In this document: positions 54,645-62,559 of the stretch, piece after piece
How the letters are laid out: every line of letters begins with the position of its first letter
Position numbering within the stretch: position 1 is the stretch's first letter
Assembly (NCBI RefSeq): GCF_004104375.1
Contig: NZ_QOVM01000002.1
Location: forward strand, 705,642 to 769,641
Origin: Leeuwenhoekiella aequorea
Lineage (GTDB): Bacteria > Bacteroidota > Bacteroidia > Flavobacteriales > Flavobacteriaceae
DNA: 64,000 nucleotides
Direction of reading: 5' to 3'
The notes under the pieces: model-generated
Told to the model about the DNA's origin: nothing
Seen by the model: the letters and a program-made list of their open reading frames with translations, nothing else
Database searches by the model: none
Translations under genes and position numbers: made by a program

Positions 54645-54975
54645 AACTACCTATATAGTAGTAAAATCACTCTAAAAATTATCATAATTACCATTATAAT
54701 AGTCTTTTTACACTCCATAATTTTGAGGTATTTAAATGACTTCTCTTAGTAAACTTTCGAGAAAAATATTAAAAACTGGTACTTTTCTCAAAAGTTTACG
54801 ATAATCCAATACTTAAATTTGATTCGAAATAAATTATACGAATTTGTACACTCAGCTTGCATATATACTCCGAAACTCACAAATTTTTGTTAAAAAGGGG
54901 CTAATTCGGTGGAGGTGGAAATGGGAGGCTCTTTTAGTGCCTGAAAACACTATAAAAACCAAATTTCAGATAGTT

Positions 54976-54988
54976 CCTCTTTCTCCGC
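54976..54988 (+). repeat. first right attachment repeat
   Basis: CCTCTTTCTCCGC, identical to 43075-43087. It marks the probable right boundary of the island. Confidence 0.8.
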
Positions 54989-54990
54989 AA

Positions 54991-55026
54991 AAAAAACCCA
55001 TTGCTTTTTTTAGCGATGGGTTTTTT
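54991..55026 (+). terminator. terminator behind the first right attachment repeat
   Basis: A 14-bp stem (54991-55004 with 55013-55026, one wobble) with an 8-base T-rich loop and a T-run. The same layout (att copy, then terminator) is found after the tRNA and after the second copy. Confidence 0.8.
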
Positions 55027-55153
55027 GTTTATTAAAATGGCTCAAACACTTTGCTTGAATGCCATGAAAATAAATATAAAATTCGGCTGGCTTTTTTTAG
55101 CAAGACGATGATTTCTTTGCTTGCTAAGAATTCCCTCATTGTGGATCTGAAAT

Positions 55154-55166
55154 CCTCTTTCTCCGC
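55154..55166 (+). repeat. second right attachment repeat
   Basis: CCTCTTTCTCCGC again, preceded by AAT as in the tRNA (AAT-CCTC rather than AATCCCTC). It lies 178 bases beyond the first right copy and is the last one before the glycosyltransferase operon. Confidence 0.75.
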
Positions 55167-55191
55167 AATCAAGCACAAAGCTTGAAAAACT

Positions 55192-55224
55192 AAAAAACCG
55201 TAGCAGTTATGCTAGCGGTTTTTT
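55192..55224 (+). terminator. terminator behind the second right attachment repeat
   Basis: AAAAAACCG-TAGCA pairs with TGCTA-CGG-T-run (a one-base bulge), loop GTTA. It may be the original tRNA-Ser terminator, displaced by the island, and it may also serve the minus-strand glycosyltransferase operon ending at 55260. Confidence 0.75.
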
Positions 55225-55259
55225 TGTTTTAAGAATTTGGCATTTGTATATCTTAGAAT

Positions 55260-56123
55260 CTACGCAAAAGGTTCATTTGACACTCGGTATTTTTCTATAG
55301 TATGATCGTCTGGCAAGCGGGCTATAGAATAGGAATTTGTACTGGTATCTAATGCTATAAATCCTGCTTCATCAAAAGCTTTTAAGGCTTTTTCCATCGG
55401 CCAGATATTCCATTTTTTATTAAAATAATTCGCATTATTAACTATACCTTCAATTTTGTCTAAGGGCGGACGCACAAAACTATGCTGCTGATGAAATGCA
55501 ATAGCCGGTGATAAGAAAAATTTCATCCCTGCTGCTTTTGCTTTAAAAGCAAAGTCTGTATCCTCTGCTCCATAACCTTTATATTCTTCGTCAAAACCTT
55601 GAAGTGCTTTAAAGTCTTGTTTCGTCATCGCAAAACATAAACTCCAGAATAGTTCATAATGATCTGTATGAGTAACTTTAGCATGGAATGGACGCCGTGG
55701 ATGCAATGTACTTTTTTTTAGTAAATCTATAGTTTCTACTTGAGTTACCTGCTCGTTTAGATATCTCGGGGTAGCCATTATTAAACCTTTATAAGTATCC
55801 AGTTGATTATTTAAATTTTTTATATAATTATGCTCTGGTATACAATCTACATCTAGAAATAACAAATGATTAGTTTCTGCTAATTCTGCGCCCAGGTTAC
55901 GCGCATTTGCAATGGGCAATAAATTAGCTTTATCGCTTATTATATTATTTAAATTGATAGTTAGTGGCCCATTATAATCAAGATTTAGTTTGGCGTCCAT
56001 ATTAATAATTATAAGCTCTTTAGGATGTATTGAATTGCGTTCAACACCATGAATTAAATTATTAAGATGTTCTTGTCTGCCGTAATGAATTGTTATTACA
56101 CTACATTCTGCTATTGGTATCAT
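55260..56123 (-). CDS. family 2 glycosyltransferase
   Basis: A 287-residue cytoplasmic GT-A enzyme. It begins with AECSVITIHYGRQEHLNNLI and has the nucleotide-sugar/metal motif LFLDVDCIPEHN (D-x-D) near residue 90, then FDEEYKGYGAEDTDFAFKA (acidic catalytic region), a feature of galactosyl- and chondroitin-polymerase-type GT2 proteins. It starts inside the previous gene (23-base overlap) and is the last of four glycosyltransferases. Donor and acceptor sugars cannot be inferred. Confidence 0.85.
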   Translation of the reverse strand: MIPIAECSVITIHYGRQEHLNNLIHGVERNSIHPKELIIINMDAKLNLDYNGPLTINLNNIISDKANLLPIANARNLGAELAETNHLLFLDVDCIPEHNYIKNLNNQLDTYKGLIMATPRYLNEQVTQVETIDLLKKSTLHPRRPFHAKVTHTDHYELFWSLCFAMTKQDFKALQGFDEEYKGYGAEDTDFAFKAKAAGMKFFLSPAIAFHQQHSFVRPPLDKIEGIVNNANYFNKKWNIWPMEKALKAFDEAGFIALDTSTNSYSIARLPDDHTIEKYRVSNEPFA

Positions 56124-57159
56124 ATTCTTGTTCTTTTGAAGAATTAATTACGGTTTTGAAAAATCCCTGAATTTGAGCAGCCAGTTTGTCAACTGTAGTA
56201 AAATAATGATCTGGAGCTTTATAAGATTGAAAAGTTTTGGCTTTCTTGATAAGAGGTTTTAAATTATGAACATCTACTTTTTGAGCTATATTTAGTTTTT
56301 CAAGTATTGCAGCTGTAGTCTCTTGTTCTAAATAAGGGCGCTCTTCGGGAAATGCTAAAAATCTTTTACCAAGACTAATCATTTTCAAAACCATATTTGT
56401 TCCACAACTTGCGATAACAATCGTATCCTTATGGATAAAATCTTCTACTCGTTCTACAACACCTTGATAGGTTATATTTTCGTTTTTAATAGTACTGTCT
56501 ACAGGTCCTATTATTTGAATGCTATAATCTGGAAACTGCGTTAAAAGTATAGGTAATAAATTTGTTATAGCTGTACCGCCAAAACCGGTAACGATTGTTA
56601 TATCATAAAAAGGTTTTTCGTGTTGGATAGATTGTTTTTCCGGTTTATCTATAAAGCCTAAATAGCAGGTTTTGTTTACTATCCACGTAGGAGTATCAAT
56701 ACTTTCAAATTCTTTAGGGTAGTACGCTATTAAAAAGATGGCTCCTCGATATGCTTCAGTATGCGCTATATCAGAGCGATTTCCAGGCATTCTTCGATAC
56801 ACATAAGGGACAGAAGATACCCGGGCTAATGCTGCAATTTCTACACTTACATCAACAATTATAAAATCTATTGAAAATTTTTGTAATGCCTGTAAAATAT
56901 GCGTGTTGCGTTTTAAAATCTTAGACAAACCTACAGGTGAATAATGTAAATATTTAGGTTTATTGTAAGAGTCTGGCAATATTTGGGTTCCGTCAAGATC
57001 CTCATTGGGTAAATGCTGAACCTCAGCATAATCTGGAAAGTTATAGTGCGAATCTGTTAATATTAAACAGTTAGAACCATAACCTTCTGCAAACCTACTT
57101 GCATAGCGAGAATGCCCACTTCCGTGACTATGTGCGTAATACGCTATTTTGTGCGTCAT
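56101..57159 (-). CDS. MurG/GT28-like glycosyltransferase
   Basis: A 352-residue GT-B-type protein. It begins THKIAYYAHSHGSGHSRYASR; the GxGHxxR pattern is that of MurG- and DGDG-synthase-like enzymes. The C-terminal half has TIVTGFGGTA and VIASCGTNMVLKMISLGK followed by FPEERPYLEQE, a nucleotide-sugar-binding segment. It overlaps the upstream gene by 32 bases and the downstream gene by 23, implying coupled translation. No membrane-spanning segment is seen. Confidence 0.78.
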   Translation of the reverse strand: MTHKIAYYAHSHGSGHSRYASRFAEGYGSNCLILTDSHYNFPDYAEVQHLPNEDLDGTQILPDSYNKPKYLHYSPVGLSKILKRNTHILQALQKFSIDFIIVDVSVEIAALARVSSVPYVYRRMPGNRSDIAHTEAYRGAIFLIAYYPKEFESIDTPTWIVNKTCYLGFIDKPEKQSIQHEKPFYDITIVTGFGGTAITNLLPILLTQFPDYSIQIIGPVDSTIKNENITYQGVVERVEDFIHKDTIVIASCGTNMVLKMISLGKRFLAFPEERPYLEQETTAAILEKLNIAQKVDVHNLKPLIKKAKTFQSYKAPDHYFTTVDKLAAQIQGFFKTVINSSKEQEYDTNSRM

Positions 57160-58243
57160 ATAAAAATTGGCTTATTTCTAATATATGGTCATACAACTCT
57201 ATATAATCCTCTACCATGCGTTCATAAGACATATGCTCTTCTGCATAAGTTCTACAAATTTTTGGATTTATCTCCTTTACTATATCTAGTGCTTCTGCGA
57301 GCTGATTTACGTTTCCTTTTTCAACAATTACAGCCACTGTATCATTTAAAATTTCGTTAACTGCTCCAGTATCAAAAGCAATCAAAGGTGTTCCGGTTGC
57401 AAGTGTTTCTGCCAATACAAGACCATAAGGCTCATCCCATAGACTGGTAAATAAACAACATTCACTTTTCAATAATTCCTTGTTTAATTCTGCTTGATTT
57501 AAATGCCCTAAGAATGTTACAAGGGGGTGATTTATATATTTTTTTATTTGAGTATCATAATACTCTTGAGCTTCCTGATCTATAGGTCCTGCTAATCTAA
57601 TTTCTTTATTTTTTAATAAAGCAGCTTCAATAGCTAGATGTGGTGCTTTTTCCTTACATATACGACCATACCAGAATACAAAAGAAGAAGACTTTTGCGT
57701 GACATACTCCCAACGACTAACATCTATACCGTTGCGAATAGTTGTACACGAGGGTATAAATTCTTTCCACTGTTTACAAAGACTATTACTCACTGAAGTG
57801 TAATATTGATTGTGTAAGTCTTTTAAAATAAGGTTGGCTACTTTTAAATCGGTTAACGGTGGTGTATGTAAAGAGGTTATCACTTGCTGTGGCAACATAT
57901 TACCAAGTAGTAAAGCCTGCATATTTAATGAATGATTGTGTACAATATCATATTCCTTAGACTTGATTTGATTAAATACACGACTATAGTTTATAAGATG
58001 TCCTAATTGCAAATTTTCAAATACCGGATAATCTGTACAATTTAAGTTTTCGATCACATCATCTTTAAATTGATCTATCGAAATTAAGTTTGCTTTTGTT
58101 CTACTTTTATGATGTGCATATAAATCTACTTGATGACCGCGATTTACTAACGCATCTACTAAAAGATGAGTAATCATTTCTAATCCTCCTGCATAAGGTT
58201 CTGCTATAGGAAATTTAGCATGGGCAATTATTGCTATCTTCAT
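57128..58243 (-). CDS. family 4 glycosyltransferase
   Basis: A 371-residue GT-B retaining transferase. The N-terminal Rossmann domain has PYAGGLEMITHLL and HNHSLNMQALLL. The C-terminal donor domain has GRICKEKAPHLAIEAALL and EPYGLVLAETLATGTPLIAFDTG, which includes the EX7E motif of family GT4. It overlaps the membrane transferase gene by 4 bases and the MurG-like gene by 32. It is likely part of surface glycan or glycolipid synthesis. Confidence 0.9.
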   Translation of the reverse strand: MKIAIIAHAKFPIAEPYAGGLEMITHLLVDALVNRGHQVDLYAHHKSRTKANLISIDQFKDDVIENLNCTDYPVFENLQLGHLINYSRVFNQIKSKEYDIVHNHSLNMQALLLGNMLPQQVITSLHTPPLTDLKVANLILKDLHNQYYTSVSNSLCKQWKEFIPSCTTIRNGIDVSRWEYVTQKSSSFVFWYGRICKEKAPHLAIEAALLKNKEIRLAGPIDQEAQEYYDTQIKKYINHPLVTFLGHLNQAELNKELLKSECCLFTSLWDEPYGLVLAETLATGTPLIAFDTGAVNEILNDTVAVIVEKGNVNQLAEALDIVKEINPKICRTYAEEHMSYERMVEDYIELYDHILEISQFLYDAQNSVLRT

Positions 58244-59703
58244 AAGTTTATTGATATTGAGTTAGTTTTTTGATTGTAAGAATTTTTATACAGCTCGATA
58301 TTAAAAAAGTACATTCCGCAAGCCAGTAGTAGACTGTAACAAAAAATTGAAATTCCTAAAAACTGTAGTTGATTGTTCACAAATATCATTGCTATGCATT
58401 GTATCGGAATAACTAGATACAGACTATCATAAACAGGCTTAAAACGTGATTGAACTTTTGAAGTTCTTCTGAAAGGAAGTTTTGAATCTATAAAATAGGT
58501 AAGCCAATATAAACTTGACTGAAATGCTAACCCTTGATGCAGTAAGAAAGCTTTAAATGCTAAGTAGAAGCTGTTTGTTGATTGTAAAAAACTATAAAAC
58601 TTAGAAAGATGACTAATAAGAAGTGAGACTATTGTAATGGATACAATGTAAAGCACTGACGCAGCGGTAAACAGATTAAAAGAAATAGATATAGCACTAG
58701 CTAAAAGAATCAAATACGAAAACAAGTTGAAATTAAACCAGCAGGTGAGTTGAGGAATGAGCTTTGTCTTCATCGCTACTGGAAGCTTTTTAGACTTTAA
58801 TAAATAAATCAGATTTTGAAAATTCCCATAAATCCAACGTTCGCGTTGTTTAATAAATTCTACAGGCTCACAAGGCGCTGCTCCAGAACCAATAACACGA
58901 TCTATATATTTTGCGCTAAAGTTATTTTCAAATAATTGAATTCCAAGTTGAGCATCTTCGGTAATAGACGCAGTCGGCCAACCCCCCAATTCTTCTAGAG
59001 ATTCTCTATTAATTGCAGATAATGTTCCTGTAGGAAGAGTTAAACTTTCATTCGCTGCAGATTTAGAATAAAACTCAAAATAATGATTAAATTCTACATT
59101 CACAGGACAGTGTGTATCCAGGTTATTATAGTGTTGTGGATATTGAATGAGATTATGTTTATTATGAGTAAAGTCACTGTTTACAAACTTTAAAGCATTC
59201 TTGTCAAGTTCATAATCTGCATCTACCGTAAGGATCAAATCAGTCTGTGTATGTATGTAGGGTAATGCTTCATTTAATGCACCTGCTTTAAAATCGTTTA
59301 CATCTAAGAAATTTAAAAATTTTACCTTTTCTGGAAATTGCTCACAGTACGCTTGAACAGGTTTCCAATAACTTGAATCTGGAGTATTATTATAAATAAC
59401 TAAAACTTCAAAGTGTAAATAGTTTTGATTTATAGCCGCTTGTACTGTCTTTATAACCGTAGATACAGGTTCTTTATAAATGGGGATGTGAATACTAACA
59501 AAGAGTTCGACATCCGCTACTCTATTTTGCTTTAAAATTAAGTTTGATCTATTATTTCTAGTTTTAATAAATGCCAATATTGCAACAAATGCGAAATTGA
59601 TAAATGCAAATGCATACAAATAAATTACACTAAAGAGCATCAAAGTAATGATACCTATAAATAAGCTAATCAGCATTAATAATTTAAAGCTTCGTAAGGT
59701 CAT
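58240..59703 (-). CDS. membrane-bound family 2 glycosyltransferase (processive type)
   Basis: About 487 residues from the ATG at 59701-59703 (MTLRSFKLLML); an in-frame TTG two codons upstream is less likely. Two N-terminal transmembrane segments (about 8-45) precede a GT2 catalytic domain with LTVDADYE (D-x-D), TEDAQLG and the QRERW motif (Q/RxxRW) of processive synthases such as cellulose or hyaluronan synthase. Four or more transmembrane segments follow. It is the first gene of the operon, so it may build a polysaccharide or glycolipid to which the other three contribute. Confidence 0.88.
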   Translation of the reverse strand: MTLRSFKLLMLISLFIGIITLMLFSVIYLYAFAFINFAFVAILAFIKTRNNRSNLILKQNRVADVELFVSIHIPIYKEPVSTVIKTVQAAINQNYLHFEVLVIYNNTPDSSYWKPVQAYCEQFPEKVKFLNFLDVNDFKAGALNEALPYIHTQTDLILTVDADYELDKNALKFVNSDFTHNKHNLIQYPQHYNNLDTHCPVNVEFNHYFEFYSKSAANESLTLPTGTLSAINRESLEELGGWPTASITEDAQLGIQLFENNFSAKYIDRVIGSGAAPCEPVEFIKQRERWIYGNFQNLIYLLKSKKLPVAMKTKLIPQLTCWFNFNLFSYLILLASAISISFNLFTAASVLYIVSITIVSLLISHLSKFYSFLQSTNSFYLAFKAFLLHQGLAFQSSLYWLTYFIDSKLPFRRTSKVQSRFKPVYDSLYLVIPIQCIAMIFVNNQLQFLGISIFCYSLLLACGMYFFNIELYKNSYNQKTNSISINL

Positions 59704-60109
59704 GTGCAAAATTTTTGACCAATTTAGACCTTATGATTATATGACTATTAACAATGAATAGTTAAAACCTTATAATGCTTTCTTAATTGTTTTTTATTTA
59801 AGAATTTTAGATTTAGTTCTTAATTTATTTTAATAAATATAAGTTACTGATTATAAGATTTGTATGCGCTCCGAAAATATTAACTTATTTATTTTTAGTT
59901 TGGAATTTATCAATCTAATTTATAGAATTTATTATTTAAAATAATAAATTCTATAAATTAGATTGAACTATAAAGGAGATAAATTATCACGAAACTCCAA
60001 ATAAGTTTCAAGAATAGTATAATCATTCAGAATATAGAATACAGAAAATCCCGATATTAGTAGTTCATAAATAAATAAAACTTAAACTGCTATACCTAAG
60101 ACATCAGAC
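59704..60109. other. AT-rich divergent intergenic region with a large palindrome
   Basis: About 400 bases between the start of the glycosyltransferase operon and the divergent AraC-type gene. No coding sequence is seen. The main feature is the perfect palindrome at 59910-59966; both promoters must lie in the rest, but I cannot assign them. Confidence 0.6.
59910..59966. repeat. 57-base perfect palindrome (28-bp arms, one-base centre)
   Basis: Bases 59910-59937 are the exact reverse complement of 59939-59966, with A59938 at the centre. The arms are very AT-rich and start with TCAATCTAATTTATAG. It lies between divergent genes, so it is not an ordinary terminator after a gene; a cruciform or a multi-dimer operator for the neighbouring AraC regulator is possible. 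Confidence 0.9.
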
Positions 60110-60970
60110 TTGAAAGACATCCCCAACATATCATTTGAAAGTCAAGATGATCTTAATGATTTTGAGATACTTAAAATTTCTGAGATTTTCGAAAGAATAA
60201 GTAAAAAACCAGATCACGATCCCTGCAAACCTCATCGCATTAACTTTTTTGCATTACTGATTATTACAGAGGGCTCTGGAACACATCAGGTGGATCTAGA
60301 ACATTACTCGGTAGGCAAAGGATCACTCCTAAAAATTGCTAAAAATCAAATACATGCTTTTCAGAAAAATTTAAATTACAACGGGCACTTAGTGATTTTT
60401 ACTGAAGACTTTGTAGTAAAAAGATTTTCTCGCTCTACCATAGATTATACTACACATCTATATAATTACTACCTCTCTACCCCATTAATTGAAAATGAAA
60501 AATACGGTGCTTCCTTTCTTAAAGAAATCTCCGATGAATTAAATACTGTGTCACACGTACAAAAGGAAATCATTGCAAAATTGCTAGAAGTATTTCTTTT
60601 ACGTCTTGAACAGCAAAATCATAAACTGGTATCGCTTAATAGTAAGCCAGTTCACCTTACCATTTTCAACCAATTTAAAAGTTCGGTAGAAAACTTTTAT
60701 ACACAAACAAGAAATGTAAAAGATTATGCCGAAAAGCTACAGATTTCCCCTAAACATTTAAATAACATAGTACGTGAAATAACCCTCAATAGCGCTAAAT
60801 CATTTATCGATCACTATGTGATTTTAGAAGCCAAAAGAGCAATTCTGCTTAATAATTATAGTATTAAAGAAGTTGCTTTCTCATTAGGGTTTGATGAGCT
60901 TACCAACTTTACTAAATTCTTTAAAAAACATACCGCTGTTTCTCCAAAGGAGTTTAAATCCAGTCTTTAG
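60110..60970 (+). CDS. AraC-family transcriptional regulator
   Basis: A 286-residue regulator. The N-terminal cupin-like sensing domain contains LLIITEGSGTHQVDLEHYSV and KIAKNQIHAFQ. The C-terminal AraC-type double helix-turn-helix includes DYAEKLQISPKHLNNIVRE and SIKEVAFSLGFDELTNFTKFFKKHTAVSPKEF, which is complete. It starts at a TTG (60110), with no earlier ATG in frame and no ATG near it. It stands divergent from the glycosyltransferase operon across the palindrome and upstream of an NmrA-type oxidoreductase gene, either of which could be its target. Confidence 0.88.
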   Translation: MKDIPNISFESQDDLNDFEILKISEIFERISKKPDHDPCKPHRINFFALLIITEGSGTHQVDLEHYSVGKGSLLKIAKNQIHAFQKNLNYNGHLVIFTEDFVVKRFSRSTIDYTTHLYNYYLSTPLIENEKYGASFLKEISDELNTVSHVQKEIIAKLLEVFLLRLEQQNHKLVSLNSKPVHLTIFNQFKSSVENFYTQTRNVKDYAEKLQISPKHLNNIVREITLNSAKSFIDHYVILEAKRAILLNNYSIKEVAFSLGFDELTNFTKFFKKHTAVSPKEFKSSL

Positions 60971-61057
60971 TTCTGGTTCCACATTTACCACTTTGACCCG
61001 CCTTTTACCTTGTGGTAGTTACCGATGATATAGAAATTTACTTTAAAATATAAAACA

Positions 61058-61255
61058 ATGAGTACAATAGCCATATGCCCTACTTGTGGGAGCAAATCAA
61101 GAATTAAAGAAAAAGAAGGAGAAACCATATATACAGCTGTTCAGGATGACGAAGCTTTAAAAAAAATAGGACAAATGAAAAAAGCGATTGAAAAATTTAA
61201 GAGTAAAGCCGAAGCCCTGGAGAAAGAATTAGAAGCATTGAAAAGTCAGCAATAA
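61058..61255 (+). CDS. small protein with a CxxC motif and coiled coil
   Basis: A 65-residue protein. It starts STIAICPTCGSKSRIKE with one CPTC pair (C7 and C10), followed by an uninterrupted charged helix (KKIGQMKKAIEKFKSKAEAL) likely to form a coiled coil. With a single CxxC it could bind zinc as a dimer. I do not recognise a family. It lies between the AraC regulator and the NmrA-type oxidoreductase on the same strand, separated by 87 and 102 bases. Confidence 0.65.
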   Translation: MSTIAICPTCGSKSRIKEKEGETIYTAVQDDEALKKIGQMKKAIEKFKSKAEALEKELEALKSQQ

Positions 61256-61357
61256 TACTTGATTTATTTATCTTAATTTTTTGACTGGATTAAAACATCC
61301 AGTCTATCATCTGCGTATTTACCTTAATGTGAAAGTACTAAACAAACCATAACAACT

Positions 61358-62209
61358 ATGAAAATTGCCATTACATCTGCCAGTGGGAAATTAGGAGGCG
61401 CTATTATAAAAGCTCTCCTACAAGAGATCGGCAAAGAAAATGTGGTAGGTATTGCACGCAACACGTCCAAAGTTGAACATTTAGGCGTAGAAGTGCGTAA
61501 AGGTGATTATAATTATCGTGAAGATTTTAAAGAAGCACTACAAGGCATCGATAAAGTCTTATTGATTTCAGGTATGGACAAACCGGAGAAACGCATAACA
61601 CAACACCAAAATGTAATTGAAGCTGCCAAACAAAATGGCGTTCAAAAAATGGTGTACACCAGCATTATTGGTAATGAAAAAAACACAGCTTTTAGTCCAG
61701 TAGTACAAAGTAACCGTCAAACTGAAGACGATGTGCGAAATTCTGGTATGGATTTTATAATTGGCCGTAACGGTATTTATATTGAACCAGACCTTGAGTA
61801 TATTGATACCTACATAAATGAAGGTGGCATTACAAATTGTGCAGCCGATGGCAAATGTGGATATACCAGCCGTCAAGAATTAGGTTATGCTTATTCTCAA
61901 TTATTATTGAATGATAATTTAAATGGTAAAACGCTCAATCTGGTTGGTGAGGGAATTACGCAAAGTCAATTAGCAGATTATATAAATCAAGTGTATGGCA
62001 CCACACTCCCTTTTAAAGATATATCTGTAGAAGCGTATAAGAGAGAACGTCAAAGCGCCTTAGGTGATTTTTTAGGAACTATAATCGCTGGCATTTACGA
62101 GGGAATCCGTAATGGAGCTAATGATGTAACTTCTGATTTTGAAACTGCCGCAGGCCGCCCACACAAAAGTGCTTTAGAACTTATTCAACACTATCGCCTC
62201 GCCAATTAA
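61358..62209 (+). CDS. NmrA/QorB-like NAD(P)-dependent oxidoreductase
   Basis: A 283-residue SDR-type protein. The N-terminal Rossmann motif is ITSASGKLGGAIIKALL (GxxGxxG variant), followed by RKGDYNYREDFKEALQGIDKVLLISG and MVYTSIIGNEKNTAF, as in the QorB (quinone oxidoreductase 2) and NmrA-like atypical SDR group, which lack the classic YxxxK catalytic site. It may reduce quinones or act as a redox sensor. It follows the AraC regulator on the same strand, an arrangement in which the regulator often controls the reductase, but there is no direct evidence here. Confidence 0.85.
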   Translation: MKIAITSASGKLGGAIIKALLQEIGKENVVGIARNTSKVEHLGVEVRKGDYNYREDFKEALQGIDKVLLISGMDKPEKRITQHQNVIEAAKQNGVQKMVYTSIIGNEKNTAFSPVVQSNRQTEDDVRNSGMDFIIGRNGIYIEPDLEYIDTYINEGGITNCAADGKCGYTSRQELGYAYSQLLLNDNLNGKTLNLVGEGITQSQLADYINQVYGTTLPFKDISVEAYKRERQSALGDFLGTIIAGIYEGIRNGANDVTSDFETAAGRPHKSALELIQHYRLAN

Positions 62210-62492
62210 AGGCATTCACAGAATATCATTAACCTAAATCAGAATTGCTTCTTAGACCTCTTTTTTGAAAAGTGATTTAGTATTGATTTGTTTGGCGAAA
62301 AAATGAGTTTCAAACTTTTTATGGACATATACTAAAAACCGATAACACTATGGTTGTGCATTAGCTTTTTGAAACTGCTAAGTTTTACGCAACTCAAAAA
62401 GGGTACGGGTTTTTTAAATTAAAAATCATTTTTACGTAAGTGAATATTAAAATCCTGTACATTTTCAGTATTTAAAATGGGATACATACCCG

Positions 62493-62521
62493 TTGACCTC
62501 CTTTTAAACACGTACACTTTG
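62493..62521 (+). promoter_or_regulatory. probable promoter of the GAF histidine kinase gene
   Basis: TTG (62493-62495), a 17-base spacer and TACACTTTG (62513-62521) resemble the Bacteroidota -33/-7 pair with one extra base inside the -7 box. It sits 38 bases before the start codon. Confidence 0.45.
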
Positions 62522-62549
62522 ATAAATAAATAGTACTTTTATTTATCAA
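62519..62549. promoter_or_regulatory. 12-bp inverted repeat at the transcription start of the histidine kinase gene
   Basis: TTGATAAATAAA (62519-62530) is exactly inverted at 62538-62549 (TTTATTTATCAA), with a 7-base spacer. It overlaps the probable -7 box and ends 10 bases before the ATG, a position typical of an operator or of an RNA hairpin that would block translation. Confidence 0.5.
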
Positions 62550-62559
62550 TCTCTATTCG

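Larger units (their letters stand above)
43075..54988. mobile_element. mobilizable integrative island in tRNA-Ser
   Basis: About 11.9 kb bounded by 13-bp direct repeats of the tRNA-Ser 3' end: CCTCTTTCTCCGC at 43075-43087 and at 54976-54988. A tyrosine integrase is encoded 239 bases inside the left boundary. Inside it are a probable replication/regulatory gene, a BfmA/BtgA mobilization gene, about 1 kb of hairpin-rich non-coding DNA, the type IIG-small protein-PHP/SMC cassette, an unknown gene and a broken phosphatase gene. No relaxase or conjugation gene is present, so it would need help from another element to move. The flanking genes are ordinary chromosomal genes. Confidence 0.85.
54645..55259. 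other. non-coding right end of the island with two attachment repeats
   Basis: No convincing gene is seen. The 63-residue plus-strand frame at 54844-55035 has no start context and runs through the att repeat and terminator. The stretch holds the integrase-site-like AATTCGGTG at 54903, att copies at 54976 and 55154, and a terminator behind each. The 166 bases between the two copies may be the end of an older element. Confidence 0.6.
62210..62559. other. 350-base intergenic region with promoter and operator-like repeat
   Basis: No coding sequence is seen. The last 70 bases hold a promoter-like pair and an inverted repeat in front of the histidine kinase gene, described separately. The rest has scattered runs such as GGGTACGGG and GGGATACATACCC without clear structure. 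Confidence 0.5.

Noticed and set aside
54844..55035. 63-residue plus-strand open frame at the island end
   Set aside because: It runs through the attachment repeat and a terminator hairpin and has no promoter or homology that I recognise.
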